A program made the translations under genes and the position numbers. This document shows positions 37,491 to 50,330 of a stretch of DNA of 64,000 nt, piece after piece (the first letter of the stretch is position 1; each line of letters opens with the position of its first letter). The stretch comes from Cercis canadensis. Its lineage: Eukaryota > Streptophyta > Magnoliopsida > Fabales > Fabaceae. The stretch lies in the NCBI GenBank assembly GCA_003255065.1, contig QAOA01008029.1, positions 192,133 through 256,132 of the forward strand, given 5' to 3'. Below the pieces are notes generated by a model. It saw only the letters and a list, made by a program, of their open reading frames with translations. It was not told the origin of the DNA and searched no databases.

Positions 37491-38079
37491 CATCTCTGTT
37501 CCTGACCCAGATATTTTTCTTGTAAATCACTGAATCTGGGACGGGACTGTTTCCTGGTGAGTCAATATCTGGACCGGGACCCTGTTTCGATTCATTTGTG
37601 TTTCTGACTCAGATATTTTTCTTTTAGATCACTGAATCTGGGACGAGACTGTTTCCTGGTGAGTCACTATATCTGGTCTGGGACCCTGTTTTGGTTTATC
37701 CATATTTCTGACTCGGATATTTTCGTGTGTTTCTCTTTAACTGGGACGAAACAGTTTTCTGGTAAGTCACCATATCTGGTCCGGGACCCTGTTTTGGTTC
37801 ATCTTTGTTCTTGACTCAGATATTTTTCTTGTAAATCACTGAATCTGGGACTGGACAGTTTCCTGGTGAGTTACTATATCTGGACCGGGACCCTGTTTCG
37901 GTTCATTAGTGTTTCTGATTCAGATATTTTTCTTTTAGATCCCAAATCTGTGACGGGACTGTTTCCTGGTGAGTCACTATATCTGGTCCGGGACCCTGTT
38001 TTTGTTTATCCCTATTTCTGACCCGGATATTTTTCTTGTGTTTCCCTTTATCTGGGACGGGACAGTTTTTTGGTGAGAC

Positions 38080-38870
38080 CGTGACCCTGTTTCGGTTCAT
38101 CCCTGTTTCTGACTCAGATATTTTTCTTGTAGATCACTGAAACTGGGACGAGACAGTTTTCTGTTAATTCACTGTATCTGGTCCAGGACCTTGTTTCGGT
38201 TCATACCTGTTTCTCACTAGGATATTTTTCTTCTGTTTCCCTGTATCTGGGATGAGACAGTTTCCTGGTGAGTCACAATATCTGGTCTGGGACCCTGTTT
38301 CGGTTCATTATTTTTTTCTGACTCATATATTTTTCTTGTAGAACATTGAATTTGGGACGGGACAATTTTCTGTATAATCACTATATCTGGACCGGGACCC
38401 TGTTTCGGTTCATCCCTGTTTCTGACCCAAACATTTTTCTTGTAGATCACAGAATCTGGGACGAGATAGTTTCTTGGAGGGTCACTATATCTAGACCGGG
38501 ACCCTGTTTCGGTTCATCCCTGTTTGTGACTCATATATTTTACTTGTAAATCTCTGAATTTAGGACGGGACAGTTTCCTGATGTGTCACCATATCTGGTC
38601 CGGGACCATGTTTCGGTTCCTCCCTGTTTCTGACTCAGATATTTTTCTTGTAGATCACTGAATCTGGGATGGGATAGTTTCCTGGAGGGTCACTATATCT
38701 GGACCGGGACCCTGTTTCGGTTAATCCCTGTTTCTGACTCATATATTTTTCTTGTAGATCACTGAATCTGGGATGGACCAGTTTCCTCGTGAGTCACTAT
38801 ATCTGGTCCGGGACCCTGTTTCAATTTATCCCTCTTTCTGACTCGGATATTTTTCTTGTGTTTCCCTTTA
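38080..38870 (+). repeat. Duplicated segment (partner 44080-44790)
   Basis: CTGAAACTGGGACGAGACAG occurs at 38138 and 44138 (offset 6000). Further right CCTGATGTGTCAC has offset 5895, so the partner has lost one monomer. Also shared: TTTCTCACTAGGATATTT, CATATATTTTACTTGTAAAT and ATGGACCAGTTTCCTCGTGA (ATGGACCATTTTCC in the partner). Confidence 0.8.
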
Positions 38871-38959
38871 TCTGGCACGGGACAGTTTTCTAGTAAGTCA
38901 CTTTATCAGGTCTGGGACCCTGTTTCGGTTCATCCCTGTTTCTGACTAGGATATTTCTC

Positions 38960-40060
38960 TTGTGTTTCCCTTGATCTGGTATGGGATCCTGTTTCGGTTC
39001 ATCCCTGTTCCTGACTCAGATATTTTTCTTGTAAATCACTGAATCTGGGATGGGACAGTTTCCTGGTGAGTCACTATACCTGGACCGGGACTCTGCTTCG
39101 GTTCATTCGTGTTTCTGACTCAGATATTTTTCTTTTAGATCACTGAATCTAGGACGGCACAGTTTCCTAGTGAGTCACTATATCTGGTTCGGGACCCTGT
39201 TTCGATTTATCCCTGTTTCTGACTTGGATATTTTTCTTGTCTTTCTGTTTAACTAGGATGGGACAGTTTTCTGGTAAGTCACCATATCTGGTCCGAGACC
39301 CTGTTTCGGTTCATCCCTGTTTCTGATTTGGATATTTTTCTTTTGTTTTCCTTGATCTGGGGACGGGAAAATTTTCTGGTAAGTCACTATATCTGGTCTG
39401 GGATCCTGTTTCAGTTCATCCCTGTTCCTGACTCAGATATTTTTCTTGTAAATCACTGAATCTGGGACGGGACAGCTTCCTGGTGAGTCACTATATCTGG
39501 ACCGGGACCCTGTTTCGGTTCATTCGTGTTTCTGACTCATATATTTTTCTTTTAAATCACTGAATCTGGGACAGGACTGTTTCCTGGTGAGTCACTAAAT
39601 CTGGTCCGGGACCCTCTTTCGGTTTTTCCCTACTTCTGACTCGGATATTTTTCTTGTGTTTCCCTTTATCTGGGATGGGACAGTTTTCTAGTAAGTCACT
39701 ATATCTAGTCCGGGACCCTGTTTCGGTTCATCCCTGTTTCTGACTTGGATATTTATCTTGTGTTTCCCTTGATCTAGGACGGGAAAATTTTTTGGTAAGT
39801 CACTATATCTGGTCTGGGATCCTGTTTCAGTTCATCCCTGTTCCTGACTCAGATATTTATCTTGTAAATCACTGAATTTGGGACGGGACAGTTTACTGGT
39901 GAGTCACTATATCTGGACCAAGACCCTATTTCGGTTCATTCGTGTTTCTAACTCATATATTTTTCTTTTAAATCACTGAATCTGGGACGGGACTGTTTCC
40001 TGGTTAGTCACTATATCTGGTCCGATCCCTGTTTCGGTTTATCTCTATTTCTGACTTGGA
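38960..40060 (+). repeat. 4-monomer higher-order repeat (416 bp), about 2.6 copies
   Basis: GGTCTGGGATCCTGTTTC or GGTATGGGATCCTGTTTC is at 38978, 39395 and 39811 (417 and 416 bp). In the first copy the preceding monomer is shortened: TTGATCTGGTATGGGATCC lacks the GGGACGGGAAAATTTTC part, about 33 bp. Confidence 0.83.
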
Positions 40061-40129
40061 TATTTTTCTTGTGTTTCTCTTTAACTGGGATGGGGCAGTT
40101 TTCTGGTAAGTCACCATATCTGGTCCGGG

Positions 40130-42835
40130 ACCCTGTTTCGGTTCATCCCTGTTTTTGACTCAGATATTTTTCATGTAGATCACTGAATCTGGGACGGGAC
40201 AGTTTCCTGTTGAATCACAATATCTGGACCGAGACCCTGTTTTGGTTCTTCTGTGTTTCTGACTCAGATATTTTTCTTCTAGATCACTGAATCTGGGACG
40301 GGACTGTTTCCTGGTGAGTCAATATATCTGGTCCGGGACCCTGTTTCGGTTTATCACTATTTCTGTCTCGGATATTTTTTTTGTGTTTCTCTTTAACTGG
40401 GACGGGACAGTTTTCTAGTAAGTCAGTATTTCTTGTCCGGGACCCTGTTTCGGTTCATCCCTGTTTCTGACTTGGATATTTCTCTTGTGTTTCCCTTGAT
40501 TTGGGACGGGAAAATTTTCTGGTATGTCACTATATCTTGTCTGGGATCCTGTTTCGGTTCATCACTGTTCTTGACTTAAATATTTTTCCTGTAAATCCAT
40601 GAATCTGGGACGGGACAGTTTCCTGGTGAGTTACTATATCTGGACCGGGACCCTGTTTCGGTTCATCCGTGTTTCCGACTCAAATATTTTTCTTGTAGAT
40701 CATTGAATCTGGGACAGCACAGTTTCCTGGTGAGTCACCATATCTGGTCCGGGTCCCTATGTCGGTTTATCCCTATTTCTGACTAGGATATTTTTCTTGT
40801 GTTTCTCTTTGACAGGGACGGGACAATTTTCTGGTAAGTAACCATTTCTGGTCCGGGACCCTGTTTCAGTTCATCTCTGTTCCTGACTCAGAGATTTTTC
40901 TTGTAAATCACTGAATCTGGGACGGGACAGTTTCCTGGTGAGTCACTATATCTGGACCGGGACCCTGTTTCGGTTCATTTGTGTTTCTGACTCAGATATT
41001 TTTTTTTTAGATCACTGAATCTGGGACGGGACTGTTTCCTGGTGAGTCACAATATCTGGTCCGGGACCCTGTTTTGGTTTATCCATATTTCTGACTTAGA
41101 TATTTTTCTTGTGTTTCTCTTTAACTGGGATGGGGCAGTTTTCTGGTAAGTCACCATATCTGGTCCGGGACCCTGTTTCGGTTCATCCCTATTTCTGACT
41201 CAGATATTTTTCTTGCAGATCACTGAATCTGGGACGGGATAGTTACCTGGAGGGTCACTATATCTGGACCGGGACCCTGTTTCGGTTCATCCCTATTTCT
41301 GACTCATATATTTTTCTTGTAGATCACTGAATCTGGGATGGACCAGTTTCCTCGTGAGTCACTATATCTGTTCCGGGACCCTGTTTTTGGTTTATCCCTA
41401 TTTCTGACTCGGATATTTTTCTTGTGTTTCCCTTTAACTGGGATGGGACAGTTTTCTAGTAAGTTTCTATATCTGGTCCGGGACCCTGTTTCGGTTCGTC
41501 CATGTTTTTGACTCAGATATTTTTCATGTAGATCACTGAATCTGGGACGGGACAGTTTCCTGGTGAATCACAATATCTGGACCGAGACCCTGTTTCGGTT
41601 CTTCTGTGGTTCTGACTCAAATATTTTTCTTCTAGATCACTGAATCTGGGACGGGACTGTTTCCTGGTGAGTCAATATATCTGGTCCGGGACCCTGTTTC
41701 GGTTTATCACTATTTCTGTCTCGGATATTTTTTTTGTGTTTCTCTTTAACTGGGACGGGACAGTTTTCTAGTAAGTCACTATTTCTTGTCCGGGACCCTG
41801 TTTCGGTTCATCCCTGTTTCTGACTTGGATATTTCTCTTGTGTTTCCCTTGAGTTGGGTCGGGAAAATTTTCTGGTATGTCACTATATCTTGTCTGGGAT
41901 CCTGTTTCGGTTCATCAATGTTCTTGACTCAAATATTTTTCTTGTAAATCCATGAATCTGGGACGGGACAGTTTCCTGGTGAGTCACTATATCTGGACCG
42001 GGACCCTGTTTCGGTTCATCCGTGTTTCCGACTCAAATATTTTTCTTGTAGATCATTGAATCTGGGACAGCACAGTTTCCTGGTGAGTCACCATATCTGG
42101 TCCGGGTCCCTATGTCGGTTTATCCCTATTTCTGACTAGGATATTTTTCTTGTGTTTCTCTTTAATAGGGACGGGACAATTTTCTGGTAAGTCACCATAT
42201 CTGGTCCGGGACCCTGTTTCAGTTCATCTCTGTTCCTGACTCAGATATTTTTCTTGTAAATCACTGAATCTGGGACGGGACAGTTTCCTGGTGAGTCACT
42301 ATATCTGGACCGGGACCCTGTTTCGGTTCATTTGTGTTTCTGACTCAGATATTTTTCTTTTAGATCACTGAATCTGGGACGGGACTGTTTCCTGGTGAGT
42401 CACAATATCTGGTCCGGGACCCTGTTTTGGTTTATCCATATTTCTGACTTGGATATTTTTCTTGTGTTTCTCTTTAACTGGGATGGGGCAGTTTTCTGGT
42501 AAGTCACCATATCTGGTCCGGGACCCTGTTTCGGTTCATCCCTGTTTCTGACTCAGATATTTTTCTTGTAGATCACTGAATCTGGGACGGGATAGTTACC
42601 TGGAGGGTCACTATATTTGGACCGGGACCCTGTTTCGGTTCATCCCTGTTTCTGACTCATATATTTTTCTTGTAGATCACTGAATCTGGGATGGACCAGT
42701 TTCCTCGTGAGTCACTATATCTGGTCCGGGACCCTGTTTTTGGTTTATCCCTATTTCTGACTCGGATATTTTTCTTGTGTTTCCCTTTAACTGGGATGGG
42801 ACAGTTTTCTAGTAAGTTTCTATATCTGGTCCGGG
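40130..42835 (+). repeat. 13-monomer higher-order repeat (1353 bp), 2 copies
   Basis: Copy 1 about 40130-41482, copy 2 about 41483-42835. TTATCACTATTTCTGTCTCG is at 40351 and 41704, and GACCAGTTTCCTCGTGAG at 41341 and 42694, offset 1353 bp at both ends. The copies are almost identical over more than 1.3 kb, including private marks such as GGTCCCTATGTCGGTTTATC and GTAAATCCATGAATC. This is one of the youngest events in the window. Confidence 0.9.
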
Positions 42836-44079
42836 ACCCTGTTTCGGTTCATCCATGTTTCTGACTTGAATATTTCCCTTGTGTTTCCCTTGATCTGGGA
42901 CGGGAAATTTTTCTGGTAAGTCACTATATCTGGTCTGGGATCCTGTTTCGGTTCATCCCTGTTCCTGACTCAGATATTTTTGTTGTAAATCACTGAATCT
43001 GGGATGGGACAGTTTCCTGGTGAGTCACTATATCTGGACCGGGACCCTGTTTCGGTTCATTCGTGTTTCTGACACAGATATTTTTCTTTTAAGTCATTGA
43101 ATCTGGGACCGGACTGTTTCCTGGTGAGTCACAATATCTGGTCCGGGACCCTGTTTTGGTTTATCCATATTTCTGACTCGGATATTTTTCTTGTGTTTCT
43201 CTTTAACTGGGACGGGACAGTTTTCTGGTAAGTCACCATATCTGGTCCGGGACCCTGTTTCGGTTCATCCCTGTTTCTGACTTGGATATTTTTCTTGTGT
43301 TTCACTTGATCTAGGACGGGAAAGTTTTCTGGTAGGCCACTATATTTGGTCTGGGATCCTGTTTCGGTTCATCTAAGTTCCTGACCCAAATATTTTTCTT
43401 GTAAATCACTGAATCTAAGACGGGACAATTTCCTGGTGAGTCACTATATTTGGACCGGGACCTTGTTCCAGTTCATCCATCTTTCTGATTCAGATATTTT
43501 TCTTGTAGATCATTGAATCTGGGACGGGACTCTTTCCTGTTGAGTCACTATATCTGGTCCGGTTCCCTGTTTCAGTTTATCCCTATTTCTGACTAGGATA
43601 TTTTTGTTGTGTTTCTCTTTAACTGGGACGCGACAGTTTTCTGGTAAGTCACCATATCTGGTCCGGGACCCTGTTTCCGTTCATCCCTGTTTCTGACTCA
43701 AATATTTTTCTTGTAAATCACTGAATCTGGGACGGGACAGTTTCCTGGTAAGTCACTAAGTCTGGACCGGGACATTGTTTCGGTTCATCCGTGTTTCTGA
43801 CTCAGATATTTTTCTTGTAGATCATTGAATCTGGGACGGGACAGTTTCATGGTGAGTCACTATATCTGGTCCGAGACCCTGTTTCGGTTTATCCCTATTT
43901 CTGACTCGGATATTTTTCTTGTGTTTCCCTTTATCTGGGATGGGACAGTTTTCTAGTAAGTCACTGTATCTGGTCCGGGACCCTGTTTCGGTTCGTCCCT
44001 ATTTCTGACTTGGATATTTCTCTTGTGTTTCCCTTGATCTGGGATGGGACAGTTTTTTGGTGAGTCACTAAATCTGGAC

Positions 44080-44790
44080 CGGGACCCTGTTTCGATTCAT
44101 CCCTGTTTCTGACTCAGATATTTTTCTTGTAGATAACTGAAACTGGGACGAGACAGTTTTCTTTTAAATCACTATATCTGGTTAAGGAACTTGTTTTGAT
44201 TCATCCCTGTATCTCACTAGGATATTTTTCTTGTGTTTCCCTGTATCTGGGACGAGACAGTTTCCTGGTGAGTCACAATATCTGGTCTGGGACCCTGTTT
44301 TGGTTCATTCCTGTTTCTAACTAATATATTTTTCTTCTAGAACATTGAATCTAGGATGGGATAGTTTCCTGGAGAGTCACTATATCTGGACCGGGACCCT
44401 GTTTCGGTTCATCCCTGTTTGTGACTCATATATTTTACTTGTAAATAACTGAATTTAGGACGGGACAGTTTCCTGATGTGTCACTATATCTGGTCCGGGA
44501 CCATGTTTCGGTTCCTCCTTGTTTCTGACTCAGATATTTTTCTTGTAGATCACTGAATCTGGGACGGGATAGTTACCTGGAGGGTCACTATATCTGGACC
44601 GGGACCCTGTTTCGGTTCATCCCTGTTTCTGACTCATATATTTTCTTCTAGATCACTGAATCTGGAATGGACCATTTTCCTCGTGAGTCACTATATCTGG
44701 TCCGGGACCCTGTTTTGCTTTATCCCTCTTTCTGACTCGGATATTTTTCTTGTGTTTCCCTTTAACTGGGATGGGACAGTTTTCTAGTAA
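44080..44790 (+). repeat. Duplicated segment (partner 38080-38870)
   Basis: Collinear with 38080-38870 except for one missing monomer. Its right half (GATAGTTACCTGGAGGG, then ATGGACC with CTCGTGAG) also occurs inside both copies of the 13-monomer repeat at 41.2-41.4 and 42.6-42.8 kb, so this module is present four times in the window. Confidence 0.78.
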
Positions 44791-45449
44791 GTCACTATAT
44801 CTGGTCCGGGACCCTGTTTCGGTTCATCCATGTTTCTGACTTGAATATTTCCCTTGATCTGGGACGGGAAAATTTTCTGGTAAGTCACTATACCTGGTCT
44901 GGGATCCTGTTTCGGTTCATCCCTGTTCTTGACTCAGATATTGTTGTTGTAAATCACTGAATCTGGGATGGGACAGTTTCCTGGTGAGTCACTATATTTG
45001 GAACGGGACCCTGTTTCGGTTCATTCGTGTTTCTGACACAGATATTTTTCTTTTAAGTCACTGAATCTGGGACAGGACTGTTTCCTGGTGAGTCACTATA
45101 TCTGGTCCGAGACTTTGTTTCAGTTTATCCCTATTTCTGACTTGGATATTTTTCTTGTGTTTCTCTATAACTGGGACGGGGCAGTTTTCTGGTAAGTCAC
45201 CATATCTGGTCCGGGACCTTGTTTCGGTTCATCCCTGTTTCTGACTCAGATATTTTTCTTTTAGATCCCTGAATCTGGGACGGGACAGTTTCCTGGTTAG
45301 TCACTATATCTGGTCCGAGACCCTGTTTCGGTTTATCCCTATTTCTGACTCGGATATTTTTCTTGTGTTTCCTTTTAACTAGGACGGGATAGGTTTCTAG
45401 TGAGTCACTATATCTGGTCCGGGACCCTGTTTCGGTTCCTTCCTGTTTC

Positions 45450-46900
45450 TAACTTGAATATTTCTCTTGTGTTTCGCTTGATCTCGGACGGGAAAATTTT
45501 CTAGTAAGTCACTATATCAGGTCTGGGATCCTGCTTCGGTTCATCCCTGTTCCTGACTCAGATATTTTTCTTGTAAATCACTGAATCTGGGACGGGACAG
45601 TTTCCTGGTGAGTCACTATATCTGGACCGGGACCTTGTTTCGGTTCATTCGTCTTTCTGACTCAGATATTTTTCTTTTAAATCACTGAATCTGGGACGGG
45701 ACTGTTTCCTGGTGAGTCACTATATCTTGTCCGGGACCTTGTTTCGGTTTATCCCTATTTCTGACTCGAATATTTTTCTTGTGTTTCTCTTTAACTGGGA
45801 TGGGGCAGTTTTCCGGTAAGTCACCATATCTGGTCCGGGACCCTGTTTCGGTTCATCCCTGTTTCTGACTCAGATATTTTTCATGTAGATCATTGAATCT
45901 GGGACGGGACAGTTTGCTGGTGAGTCACAATATCTGGACCGAGACCCTGTTTCGGTTCTTTCGTGTTTCTAACTCACATATTTTTCATGTAGATCACTGA
46001 ATCTGGGACGGGACAGTTTCTTGGTGAGTCACTATATCTGGTCCGAGACCCTGTTTCGGTTCATTCGTGTTTCTGACTCACATATTTTTCATGTAGATCA
46101 CTGAATCTGGGACTGGACAGTTTCCTAGTCAGTCACTATATCTGGTCCGGGACCCTGTTTCGGTTCATTCCTGTTTCTGACTTGAATATTTCTCTTGTGT
46201 TTCCCTTGATCTCGGACGGAAACATTTTCTGGTAAGTCACTATATCTGGTCTGGGATTCTGCTTCGGTTCATCTCTGTTCCTGACTCAGATATTTTTCTT
46301 GTAAATCACTGAATCTGGGACGGGACAGTTTACTGGTGAGTCACTATATCTGGACCGGGACCCTGTTTCGGTTCATTCGTGTTTCTGACTCAGATATTTT
46401 TCTTTTAAATCACTGTATTTGGGACGGGACTGTTTCCTGTTGAGTCACTATATCTGGTCCGGGACCTTGTTTCGGTTTATCCCTATTTCTGACTCGGCTA
46501 TTTTTCTTGTGTTTCTCTTTAACTGGGACAGGGCAGTTTTCTGGTAAGTCACCATATCTGGTCCGGGACCCTGTTTCGGTTCATCTCTGTTTCTGACTCG
46601 GATATTTTTCTTGTGTTTCTCTTTAACTGGGACGGGGCAGTTTTCTGGAAGTCACCATATCTGGTCCGGGACCCTGTTTCGGTTTATCCCTGTTTCTGAC
46701 TCAGATATTTTTCATATAGATCATTGAATCTGGGACGGGACAGTTTGCTGGTGAGTCACAATATCTGGACCGAGACCCTGTTTCTGTTCTTCCGTGTTTC
46801 TAACTCACATATTTTTCATGTAGATCACTCAATCTGGGACGGGACAGTTTCCTGGTGAGTCACTATATCTGGTCCGAGACTCTGTTTCGGTTCATTCGTG
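45450..46900 (+). repeat. 7-monomer duplication (728 bp) with an extra monomer
   Basis: GGATCCTGCTTCGG or GGATTCTGCTTCGG (CTGCTTCGG at 45531 and 46259) is offset 728 bp, 7x104. Further right, CGTGTTTCTAACTCACAT is offset 831 bp (8 monomers less 1), because copy 2 gained one C-type monomer near 46580-46680. It carries a one-base deletion (TTTTCTGGAAGTCACC). Confidence 0.75.
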
Positions 46901-47202
46901 TTTCTGACTCACATATTTTTCATGTAGATCAGTGAATCTGGGACGGGACAGTTTCCTGGTGAGTCACTATATCTGGACCGGGACCCTATTTCGGTTCATT
47001 CGTGTTTCTGACTCAGATATTTTTCTTTTAGATCACTGAATCTGGGACGGAATAGTTCCCTGCTAAGTAACTATATCTGGTCTGTGACCCTGTTTCGATT
47101 TATCCCTATTTCTGACTCGGATATTTTTCTTGTGTTTTTCTTTAACTGGGACGGGACAGTTTTCTGGTAAGTCACCATATCTGGTCCGGAACCCTGTTTC
47201 AG

Positions 47203-48333
47203 TTCATCCTTATTTCTAACTCAGATAATTTTCATTTGGATCACTGAATCTGGGAAGGGATAGTTTCCTGGTGAGTCACAATATCTGGACCGACACCCTC
47301 TTTCGGTTCATCCGTGTTTCTGACTCACATATATTTCATGTAGATCATTAAATCTGGGACGGGACAGTTTCCTGGTGAGTCACTATATCTGGTCTGGGAC
47401 CCTGTTTCGGTTCATCCCTGTTTCTGACTCATATATTTTTCTTGTGTTTCCCTATATCTGGGACCGGGCAATTTTCTGACAAGTCACTATATGTGGTCCG
47501 GGACACTATTTCGGTTCATTCCAATTTCTGACTCGGATATTTTTCTTGTCGATCACTGAATCTGGGACGGGACTGGTTCCTGGAGAGTCACTATATTTGG
47601 ATTGGGACCCTGTTTCGAATCATCCCTTTTTCTGACTCAGATATTTTTCTTATATTTCCCTATGTCTGGGACGACCCAGTTTCCTTCAGAGTCAATATAG
47701 CTGGACCGGTACCCTGTTTCGGTTAATCCCTATTTCTGACTCAAATATTTTTCTTGTAAATCACTAAATTAGGGACGGGACAGTTTCCTGGTGAGTCACT
47801 ACATCTGGGACGGGACCCTGTTTCTGTCCATCCCTATTTCTAACTCAGATTTTTTTCTTGTAGATCATTGAATCTGGGACGGAACAGTTTCCTGGTGAAT
47901 CACTATATCTAGACCGGGACCCTGATTCGGTTCATCCCATTTTCTGACTCAGATATTTTTCTTGTGTTTCCCTTTATCTGGCAACGGACAATTTTTTGGC
48001 AAGTCACTATATGTGGTCCGGGACCTTGTTTCGGTTCATTCCTTTTTCTAACTCGGATATTTTTCTTGAAGAGAACTGAATCTGGGACGGGATAGTTCCC
48101 TGCTGAATAACTATATCTGAAACGGGACACTGTTTCGGTTCATCCCTGTTTCTGACTCAGTTTTTTTCCTTGTAGATCACTGAATCTGGGACGGGACAGT
48201 TTCCTGGAGAGTCACTATATCTGGACCGGGACCCTGTTTTGGTTCATCCCTGTTTCTAAATCGGATATTTTTCTTGTGTTTCCTTTATCTGGGACCGGGC
48301 AGTTTTTTGGCAAGTCACTAGATGTGGTCCGGG
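47203..48333 (+). repeat. Duplicated segment (partner 62871-64000)
   Basis: TCAGATAATTTTCATTTGGA is at 47221 and 62889, and AGTTTTTTGGCAAGTCAC at 48301 and 63968, offsets 15,668 and 15,667. The intervening monomers agree nearly base for base, including GCAATTTTCTGACAAGTCAC and GGGACGACCCAGTTTCC. The match runs to the end of the window. Confidence 0.9.
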
Positions 48334-50330
48334 ACCCTGTTTCGGTTCATTTCTGTTTCTGATTCGGATATTTTTCTTGTAGATCACTGAATCTGGGACG
48401 GGATAGTTCCCTAGTGAGTAACTATATCTGGTCCGTGACCTTGTTTTGGTTCATCCCTATTTCTCACTCAGATATTTTTCTCGTAGATCAATGAATCTGG
48501 GACGAGATAGTTTCCGGGATAGTCACTATATGTGGACTAGGACCCTGTTTCGGTTCATACCTATTTTTGATTCAGATATTTTTCTTGTAAATCACTGAAT
48601 CTGGGACGGGATAGTTTCCTGGTGAGTCATTATATCTGGTCTATGAACCTGTTTCGGTTCATCCCTGTTTCTGACTCACATATTTTTCTTGTAGATTACT
48701 GAATCTGGGACGAGACAGTTTCCTAGAGAGTCACTATATCTGGACCAGGACCCTGTTTCGGTTCATCCCTATTTCTGATTAAGATATTTTACTTGTGAAT
48801 CACTGAATCTGGGACGGGATAGTTTCCTGGTGAGTCACTATATCTGGTCCGTGACTGTGTTTCGGTTCATCCCTGTTTCTGACTCACATATTTTTCTTGT
48901 AGATCACTGAATATGGGACGGGACAGTTTCCTAGTAAGTCACTATATCTGGTCCGGGACCTTGTTTCGGTTCATCCCTGTTTTTCATTCGAATATTTTTC
49001 TTCTGTTTCCCTGTTTCTGGGAAGAGACAGTTTCCTGGAAAGTCACTATATCTAGACCGGGACCCTGTGTCGGTTCATCCCTGTTTCAGACTCAGATATT
49101 ATTCTTGTCGATTACTGAATCTGGGACGGGACTGTTTCCTGGATAGTCACTATATCTGGATTGGGACCCTGTTTCGGGTCATCCCTTTTACTGACTCAGA
49201 TATTTTTCTTATGTTTCCCTAGGTCTGGGACGAGCCAGTTTCCTTCAGAGTCAATATATCTGGACCGGGACACTGTTTAGGTTAATCCCTATTTCTGACT
49301 CAGATATTTTTCTAATAAATCACTAAATCAGGGACGGCACAGTTTCCTGGTGAGTCACTATATCTGGAACGGGACCCTGTTTCGTTTCATCCCTGTTTCT
49401 GACTCAGTTTTTTTTCTTGTAGATCACTGAATCTGGGACGGGACAGTTTCCTAGAGAGTCACTATATCTGGACCGGGACCCTGTTTCGGTTCATCGCTGT
49501 TTCTGAGTCGGATATCTTTCTTGTGTTTCCTTTATCTGGGACCGGGCAGTTTTTTGGCAAGTCACTAGATGTGGTCCGGGACCCTGTTTCGGTTCATTCC
49601 TATTTTTGACTCGGATATTTTTCTTGTAGATCACTGAATCTGGGACAGGATAGTTCCCTAGTGAGTTACTATATATGGTTTGTGACCCTGTTTCGGTTCA
49701 TCCCTGTTTCTCACTCAGATATTTTTCTTGTAGATCAATGAATCTCGGACGAGACAGTTTCCTAGAGAGTCACTATATCTGGACCAGGATCCTGTTTCGG
49801 TTCATCCCTATTTTCGATTCAGATATTTTTCTTATGTTTCTCTATGTCTGGGACGAGCCAGTTTCCTTCAGAGTCAATATATCTGGACCGGGACACTGTT
49901 TCGGTTAATCCCTATTTCTGACTCAGATATTTTTCTTGTAAATCACTAAATCAGGGACGAGACAGTTTCCTGGTGAGTCACTATATCTGGAACGGGACCC
50001 TGTTTCGGTTCATCCCTGTTTCTGACTCAGTTTTTTTTCTTGTAGATCACTGAATCTGGGACGGGACAGTTTCCTGGAGAGTCACTATATCTGGACAGGG
50101 ACCCTGTTTCGGTTCATCCCTGTTTCTGAATCGGATATTTTTCTTGTGTTTCCTTTATCTGGGACCGGGCAGTTTTTTGGCAAGTCACTAGATGTGGTCT
50201 GGGACCCTGTTTCGGTTCATTCCTGTTTCTGGCTTTGATATTTTTCTTGTAGATCTCTGAATCTGGGACGGGATAGTTCCCTAGTGAGTAATTATATCTG
50301 GTCTGTGACCCTGTTTCGGTTCATCCCTGT
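48120..50330 (+). repeat. 6-monomer (623 bp) and 12-monomer spaced higher-order repeat
   Basis: GCAAGTCACTAGATGTGG is at 48310, 49557 and 50180, spaced 1247 and 623 bp (12 and 6 monomers). Each is preceded by GACTCAGTTTTTTTTCTTG and GTGTTTCCTTTATCTGGG and followed by a TAGTTCCCTAGTGAGTAAC or GAGTTAC monomer. Confidence 0.82.
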
